From: Trileptium ribeirensis
Lineage: Eukaryota; Nematoda; Enoplea; Enoplida; Thoracostomopsidae
Assembly: GCA_030248225.1 (NCBI GenBank)
Contig: JASANE010011638.1
Span: 1-64,000 of the forward strand
Direction: 5' to 3'
DNA: 64,000 nucleotides
A program made the position numbers and the translations under genes. Positions within the stretch are counted from its first letter, which is position 1; each line of letters begins with the position of its first letter. This document shows, one piece after another, positions 58,701-64,000 of this stretch. The notes beneath the pieces are model-generated. The model was not told the DNA's origin. It saw nothing but the letters and a program-made list of their open reading frames with translations, and did no database searches.

Positions 58701-59282
58701 GCTCCAATTTAGCCATCCCTCAGTTATTGCTTGGCTTTCCCTGTTAGCCCGCCAAGTACTCTTTTGCACGACTGAAATATGGCAATTTTTTTCGACCAGA
58801 CAAAAATAAGCCAATTTTCCTTATGGAAAGAGAAAACTTCCGAAAATTTGTCACGTGGGGCCAAAAACACTAAAATTACCGTCAATCAATAACGTTTCAC
58901 TATAATATAGTTTTATATTAATAAAATGTGGATTATTATTGTATATACTGCGAATCAGTTAGTTATAGCATTTCGGAGTTTTTAAGTCCCCCAGTTCAGC
59001 TGGGGTTGCCCAACATTGACCAGTTAGGAAACCAAATTCCCCGCTCCGTCTATGCACCCAGGCACTCTCGAGGCAGCTTAGGAAAGCCTTATTGAGGTAT
59101 GTAGTTTTGGACATAACAGGGTGCTAAAAACGCTTTAGCACTTAATAACAATAATGGCTAGATTGCAAGTCGCATAATTTAGTGTTCGCATGTCGGAAAC
59201 TAAGTCAACACAACGTCTATGTGCATCGAAATACGTTGTTTCAAAATATATGATATTGGCCAATGAAAAAATATTTATTAAC
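55793..59282 (-). other. lin-9: lin-9 intron, 3.5 kb
   Basis: Between donor CAA|GTTAAT (59282 down) and the acceptor at 55794-55793. It contains MITE copy C (57482-57621) and a diverged ~160-bp tandem pair at about 57880-58190 (CACCATGCGTAGGTAT versus CACCATTTGCAGGTAT). A plus-strand frame at 56040-56327 ends at a donor-like CAG|GTGAGT but has no recognised domain, and I do not call it a gene. Confidence 0.75.
57482..57621. mobile_element. TA-flanked MITE, copy C (best preserved)
   Basis: TACAGTACTCACCACAAT at the left and ATTGTGGCGAGTACTGTA at the right are 18-bp inverted repeats with one mismatch. The TA at each edge fits the Tc1/mariner target duplication. The 140-bp interior has the AAAATAAAATATTTT core of the family. 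No coding capacity. Confidence 0.85.
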
Positions 59283-59482
59283 TTGACGAATTTTATCGCG
59301 GCGCCTGTTCAGCACCAGCCTTTCCTCGTTAAAGAACGCATGAGAACACCGACGTGGCTTTCCAATCATCCGTCGTATCCAACGCCATTCCGTCCGCGAT
59401 AGGAATCTCGTGCGAAGACTAGGAAACGTTTCCCGAATGCATGCTGCAAATTCGCTTTCTTCAGACAGAAACAGTTCTCGGT
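59283..59482 (-). CDS. lin-9: lin-9 homologue, DIRP-domain exon
   Basis: Acceptor AAATTTAG (ends 59483) and donor CAA|GTTAAT enclose 200 nt: two bases completing a split codon, then 66 codons ending in phase 0. The product includes RELFLSEESEFAACIRETFP, LRTRFLSRTEWRWIRRMIGK and PRRCSHAFFNEERLVLNRRR. The order LF-E--EF---I-E-FP-L-TR-L-R-EW--IR-M-GKPRRCS-AFF-EER is the hallmark of the DIRP domain, found only in LIN-9/ALY/Mip130 proteins. It is intact and in phase with 55604-55792. The preceding EWFYS-type part of DIRP must be in an upstream exon that I could not find in the window. Confidence 0.92.
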
Positions 59483-59800
59483 CTAAATTTATGTACTTGA
59501 ATGACTAATGTTATATTACAAATAATTACTTCCCCACATTCTTAACATGTGTTATGTAGATTAAACTTGATCATTCTATAAGAAATTTTCATGACTTATA
59601 AATTTTATTAATTAAATTTAATGGATTTTCTCACGTGTACGTTGTTAAACCTTAAACATTAAAGAAAGGTGTCGCAGCAGTATAACGGTGTTTGTCGATG
59701 CCGGTTCTGCGGTACCCAGGGTGCACGACGTAAATCTAAAACACCAATTGCTCTATTGTTGATTCAGGCCTGAGCATACAAATTAACGATCAATCCTGCG
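59483..59800. other. lin-9 intron sequence, nothing assigned
   Basis: Presumed intron upstream of the DIRP exon. No exon, repeat end or motif recognised. Confidence 0.4.
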
Positions 59801-59809
59801 AATAGCACG

Positions 59810-60760
59810 CACCCCATACCGGATCGCTTCCGTTATGAACAATCGTAAGCATCAGCGTGAAAGCAGACAATCTTAAAGCAGACTTAATAAGACAAGGTTT
59901 AGTACTTTCAAAGACCAAATTTTCCCTCATTAGCCGTCTCATGACCATATAGCCTGAAAAGACGACGTAAAATTAATGCTTAGATCGATTATTTTTGTCG
60001 TTAGCATTACGGTATCCGAAAAATCAGAAACAGATAACATTTAATAGACACGTTTGTCCATGGGCTTTGTGATTAATAATCATCCTAAAAATAGACACTA
60101 AATTAATCATTTAATATGTATTGTATTATCTTAGTATGCAACATGGTTTTCATTCAAAGACAAGGGCAAACAGTGAATCCACTTCAGGATTTGTTTATTC
60201 CCCTAAGGGAAATACTTCCCGACGGAAGGTGCCGGATTTATCCTTGTATAGCACAGTGGTTTGCTATGAAGACAATTATTGTTAACGGAGAAAATCTATC
60301 TATTAAATACGACGAATGACCTTGGTATTGAATATTACCATATTTTTTCATTATCAACGATCACCTAACATCACCGTAAAATCTGGCAATCTAAAAGCAG
60401 ACTTAAAAACAAGGCCATATAGTTTCAAAGACTTTTTTCATCGTTATCCATATCAGAACCAAATATTCTGAGTCCGTGACAATAAATTAAACTAATGTAG
60501 ATTAAAAGATAGGTTCTGTCGTAAGCATTGTCACATCCGAATAATGAGAAATAGATATCATTCAATGAATTCACATGTGCATGGGCTTTATCGTTATCAA
60601 CCAACCGAAAAATATATAATAAACTAATCGTTTAAGATGTATTGCATTATCGTTGTATAAAACCACATTTTATATCGGATCTTTTCCGTTATCAACAGTC
60701 AGCCAGAAACATCGTCAAATCACACAATCTGAATTCGACAATGTGGATGCATTATTTCAT
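59810..60760. repeat. Tandem duplication, ~520-bp unit, about 1.8 copies
   Basis: TGTATTGTATTATC at 60116 matches TGTATTGCATTATC at 60637; CATGGGCTTTGTGATTA near 60059 matches CATGGGCTTTATCGTTA near 60579; and AATCTTAAAGCAGACTTA near 59870 matches AATCTAAAAGCAGACTTA near 60389. The spacing is about 515-525 bp. No coding function. Confidence 0.75.
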
Positions 60761-60879
60761 AGCTTCAACATAAACGAGCCCAGGCCATCGTTCCTGTTAA
60801 AACAGTATTTATCTCGAGTTTACAAAGTTTATGATATTTAACGATACCAATATACTAGTAACTCTATTGAGATTGCACA

Positions 60880-61640
60880 GCGTAATGAAGCATGCAAAAC
60901 TAACACCGGCAATAATTACGTCCGAAAACCCCCATGTGCAAGCGATCAGCCTCCCAGGACGTCACAATCAAATTAGGAATTTTGGGTGGAGGAACCATGG
61001 GGCGCCATGCCCCCGTACACCTGGAACTATAGGCCACAGAACAAAACCAACAGCGGCAATGAGTTTCCCATGCTGGAAAACCCACAAGTGAAAGTTTTCA
61101 GCAGGCCAAAACGTCAGAACAAATTTTCGAATTTTGGATCAAGGAATCACGAGGGTGCAATACCTCATACCCCATAACCTCAGCCTTAATCGAAAATCAA
61201 AAAAGAGGCATCAGCATTTATCATTTTACTATAAAATAAAACAAAACAAAAAAATTAGAAAGTTGAGATAAAAATAACCTTGCTTCCCCGAAGGGTACTA
61301 AAATGGGGTAAAATACCCTCATATTGACATGTAATCCTGAACCATGGGAGCGCCGTACCCCCATACCCATGGGTCGCAGAGCAAAAACTAACACCGGACC
61401 GGCAATGAGCTTCCCATGCCCCAAAACCCCCAAGTGAAGCTTTTCAGAAGCTAAGGATGTCAAAACAAATTTCCGAATTTTGGGTAAAGGAACCATGAGG
61501 GTGGCATACCTCGAACCCCATAACTCCAGAACTTCAGCCTTAATCGAAAATCATAAAACAGGCATCTGCATTTATCATTTTGCTATGAAATAAAACAAAC
61601 CAGAGAAAAAAATTCGAAAGTTGAGATAAAAATAACCTTT
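60880..61640. repeat. Second array of the ~346-bp unit
   Basis: Landmarks GAGTTTCCCATGCTGGAAA (about 61060) and GAGCTTCCCATGCCCCAAA (about 61407) are 347 bp apart and match the units of the 12160-13330 array, in the same orientation. The upstream flank GAGATTGCACAGCGTAATG resembles GAGATTGCAGAACGTAAAG near 12048, so the arrays share flanking sequence too. The array stops abruptly where the BEL/Pao element begins. Confidence 0.85.
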
Positions 61641-62069
61641 CTTCCCTGTGTTGTGATGTTGAATGCTTGTTTATTAAAGTCAACTGTGGTGAAACTGAAT
61701 TTTCATAACTGAGTGCAGCTAATTTTTGGATATTATTGTATATCAATGTTTTTCGATTGCGATTTGTGTAATTATGTGAAGTAGAGTGGTTATCTTTACG
61801 TAGTTGTTTGAATGGAGTTTTTTCTTCCGAAAATATTCTGCAAATGGTCCTTCGAAGCTGAAATATTGAACAGTGAGTATGCTGTTTTTTCCGTTGTTTT
61901 TGTAACTTTTGGCCAGTGTCTAGTCAAAAGTTGAGTATTTTAACGCGTTGAACGCTTATTTGGCGGGTGTGAAGGCTTCTCCGGTGATTACTGCGTGGAA
62001 CGATCGATGGAATTCTAACATTTTAACCAGGGTGCAAAAACAACCACTGACCTCGGGCTGTTACTATCT

Positions 62070-62180
62070 GTGGTGCTAACTGCGTGCGGCACTCTGTGTT
62101 TGCAGTCGATCAAGAGTAACTTTATGTGGTGCTAACTGCGTGCGTCACACTGTGTTTGCTGCCGTTCGAAAGTGAATTTT
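62070..62180. repeat. 56-bp direct duplication in the BEL/Pao leader
   Basis: GTGGTGCTAACTGCGTGCG starts at 62070 and again at 62126, with the following ~25 bp also similar (CACTCTGTGTTTGCAG versus CACACTGTGTTTGCTG). It may be a duplicated leader or primer-region motif. Confidence 0.85.
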
Positions 62181-62277
62181 TGTTGAAGTTTGTTCAGTGT
62201 CTGACCAAATTCTGGTCTGAATATAGCAAATCGTGTCAAAAATTTCCTTTCAAAATAAATTTTCCTTAATATCTAAA

Positions 62278-64000
62278 ATGACGTCAAAACAAAAGCGTCA
62301 GGGCATTCGCATGTGTGTTGCGCGTGAAATAAAGAAAATTGAACCCATTAACCAGGGTTCAGACGGCGTAGAAATCAATGTGCTGGAGGTTTCGGTTGAA
62401 AAGCTCTACAGTTACCTTGCGAATCTTGATGCAACTAATGACAAAGTTCTGTCGGAATTAACACATGCTTCTGAAATCGATACAGAGATTACTAACACTG
62501 CTCTTTATAAGGATAATATTTTGGATATTTTATCTTAAGCTAATGTAGTAATTAAGCACAGCATTGATATGAAGCTTCAAGCTAAGACATCGAACCCTTA
62601 TTCATTTACTAAATCAGTCAAAAGTCCCCAACTACGTCTGCCGAAACCAGAATGACCTGTCTTTTCGGGGATCCTATTGAGTGGCAAGGATTTTGGGATG
62701 CTTTTGACAGTTCAGTCAACAAAAACGGCACCCTGTCGCAAATTGATAAATTTAACTATGTTAAAGGACTTTTGACCGGAGACGCACTTAAAGTCATAGA
62801 TGGTTATAAGCTCACTTCGGCCAACTTTGATGCCGTTGTGCAAGCGCTACAGGAACGTTTTGGCGATCAACAGATGGCAAAATTCGCCCACTTCGAGACA
62901 ATGTTAGCGCTGCCCCGAGCCTCTCACAACACGGTGTTTGATGCGTATGAGCGCCACATTCTTAGTTTGGTGGCCCTGGGACTCGGGGAACCTACGTTTG
63001 GGCAGGTTTTCACGCCCATCATGCTGTAAAAACTGCTGAAATACGTCAAAATCGAGCTGCATCGAAAGAATGGATCGCAGCGTTGATCTCTGGAGCATCT
63101 GCGGGAGTGGCTAAAAGATGAAATTCGGGCCCACGACATGGGTGAACGTGTGTTCGGTGAATCAACGCCTGGCCACAGCGATTTCAATTACCAGTCGAAA
63201 TCTGAAAACAGGTCGGGGAAATTCCAGAACAAGAAGAATCTCACTTCGTCAGCTGTGCTGGTGTCCAGCACAACAGATCGGCAACCGAAATGTGCGTTCT
63301 GTGGTCAAAATCACTACTGCGATCAGTGCTCAAAGTTCAGCGACATTAAATCTCGACGTGAACAAATTCCAAACCACTGTTTCAATTGTTTGGGGCGTGG
63401 CCACCACGCGAAGCAGTGCAAGCAAAATTTCCCTTGCGTTCATTGCGGGAAGAAGGGTCATCACCGATGCCTCTGCTACACCAAATTTGGACCAACGGAT
63501 CGGGATTCCTCTAAGCCTAAGGCAAATGGCGCCTTGAATCCTAGTGCAACCCCATACCAGCCTGCATCCAACGTTGTTGCGGTGTTCAATTCTTCAACAC
63601 GGACAATCATGCCGACTGCTTTGACCACGGTTGTTAACTGTAGTAGCCGACACAAAACTGCCGCCCGCCTGCTGTTTGATACTGCAGGGTCAAGATGCTT
63701 CATCACAGAATAGAAGTGTCAAGAGCTTCAACTGCCTGTTATCAATGAAGAATTCGTCTCTATTGCGAAATTTCAGGCAAACAAGCAGCGTACAGCGAAG
63801 TACAAAGTCGTCCAATTTGATATTCAAATACGTCGACAGATATAACCAACGGATCACAGCGAGCGTTGTTCCAATAATTATGTGTCCCATTCAGAAACTG
63901 CCTTTGAGTGAATTACAGTTTCCCATGCTTCGCAAGCTTATTCTTGCGGAACCGTTGATCAAGAAGACTCAAATGTTCCCTGTTGCTGTCTTCGTGGCTG
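62278..64000 (+). pseudogene. BEL/Pao gag-pol, N-terminal part, broken
   Basis: I chose the ATG at 62278 (MTSKQKRQGIRM); the open frame starts slightly earlier without ATG. It ends at a TAA at 62536. In other frames follow the LRLPKPE segment with a TGA near 62653, then the typical BEL gag block GDPIEWQGFWDAFDSSVNKN and LKERFG-like ALQERFGDQQ (62652-63029, TAA at 63027; TGA near 63092). The frame 63138-63713 has zinc knuckles CAFCGQNHYCDQC, CFNCLGRGHHAKQC and CVHCGKKGHHRCLC, then a protease-like LLFDTAGSRCFITE with a TAG at 63711. The last 100 bases still encode protease-region residues. RT lies beyond the window. Confidence 0.85.

Larger units (their letters stand above)
61649..64000 (+). 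mobile_element. BEL/Pao LTR retroelement, 5' part (runs off the window)
   Basis: The 346-bp array breaks off near 61648 at TGTGTTGTGATGTTG, a plausible LTR start. A non-coding leader follows to about 62277, then gag and the beginning of pol on the plus strand. The LTR/leader border cannot be fixed because the 3' LTR is outside the window. Several stops show this copy is degraded. Confidence 0.75.

Overview
This is animal (invertebrate metazoan) nuclear DNA: AT-rich, intron-bearing and very dense in transposable elements. The one host gene I can identify is a homologue of LIN-9 (a subunit of the MuvB core / DREAM complex; Mip130/TWIT in flies). It lies on the minus strand. Five exons are recognisable over about 48 kb: the DIRP-domain exon (59283-59482), the following exon (55604-55792), a linker exon (18668-18942), a short conserved exon (17553-17675) and the last exon with the stop codon (11221-11754). 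The 5' exons lie beyond the right edge. The taxon cannot be fixed from the sequence; an arthropod, flatworm or other invertebrate would all fit.

The lin-9 intron between about 18.9 kb and 55.6 kb is filled by a giant Ty3/gypsy-type LTR retroelement on the plus strand, 19545-49983 (about 30.4 kb), flanked by a 4-bp target duplication CTTA. Its LTRs are unusually long (5' LTR about 5.9 kb; 3' LTR about 6.2 kb including a nested insertion). The interior, all decayed by stops, frameshifts and deletions, reads in order: candidate primer-binding site, repeat-rich leader, gag remnant with a CCHC knuckle, very acidic repeat-rich ORFs, an envelope-like module (furin-type site, hydrophobic segment, membrane anchor), aspartic protease, reverse transcriptase, RNase H remnant, DD35E integrase with GPY/F-like C-terminus, an antisense coding block, a nested piggyBac fragment, a Pro/Arg-rich stretch, a NADAR (YbiA-like) domain and an SGNH-hydrolase-like segment. 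The envelope-like module upstream of pol and the NADAR cargo downstream of integrase are the most unusual parts.

Other mobile DNA: an older piece of the same LTR family (about 3770-4942); a piggyBac-like element with paired 20-bp palindromes at both ends (6209-about 8611); a 5'-truncated mariner-type element with DD41D spacing (8931-about 10050); a roughly 1.76-kb inverted-repeat element carrying a ~346-bp tandem array (11833-13588), whose array recurs at 60.88-61.64 kb; a hAT-like internally deleted element inside the 3' LTR (45290-46460); three copies of a ~150-bp TA-flanked MITE; several tandem repeat families; and, at the right edge, the 5' part of a BEL/Pao retroelement (about 61.65-64.0 kb).

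The left 11 kb (downstream of lin-9) contains only transposon remnants and sequence I cannot assign. No rRNA, tRNA or CRISPR array was seen.
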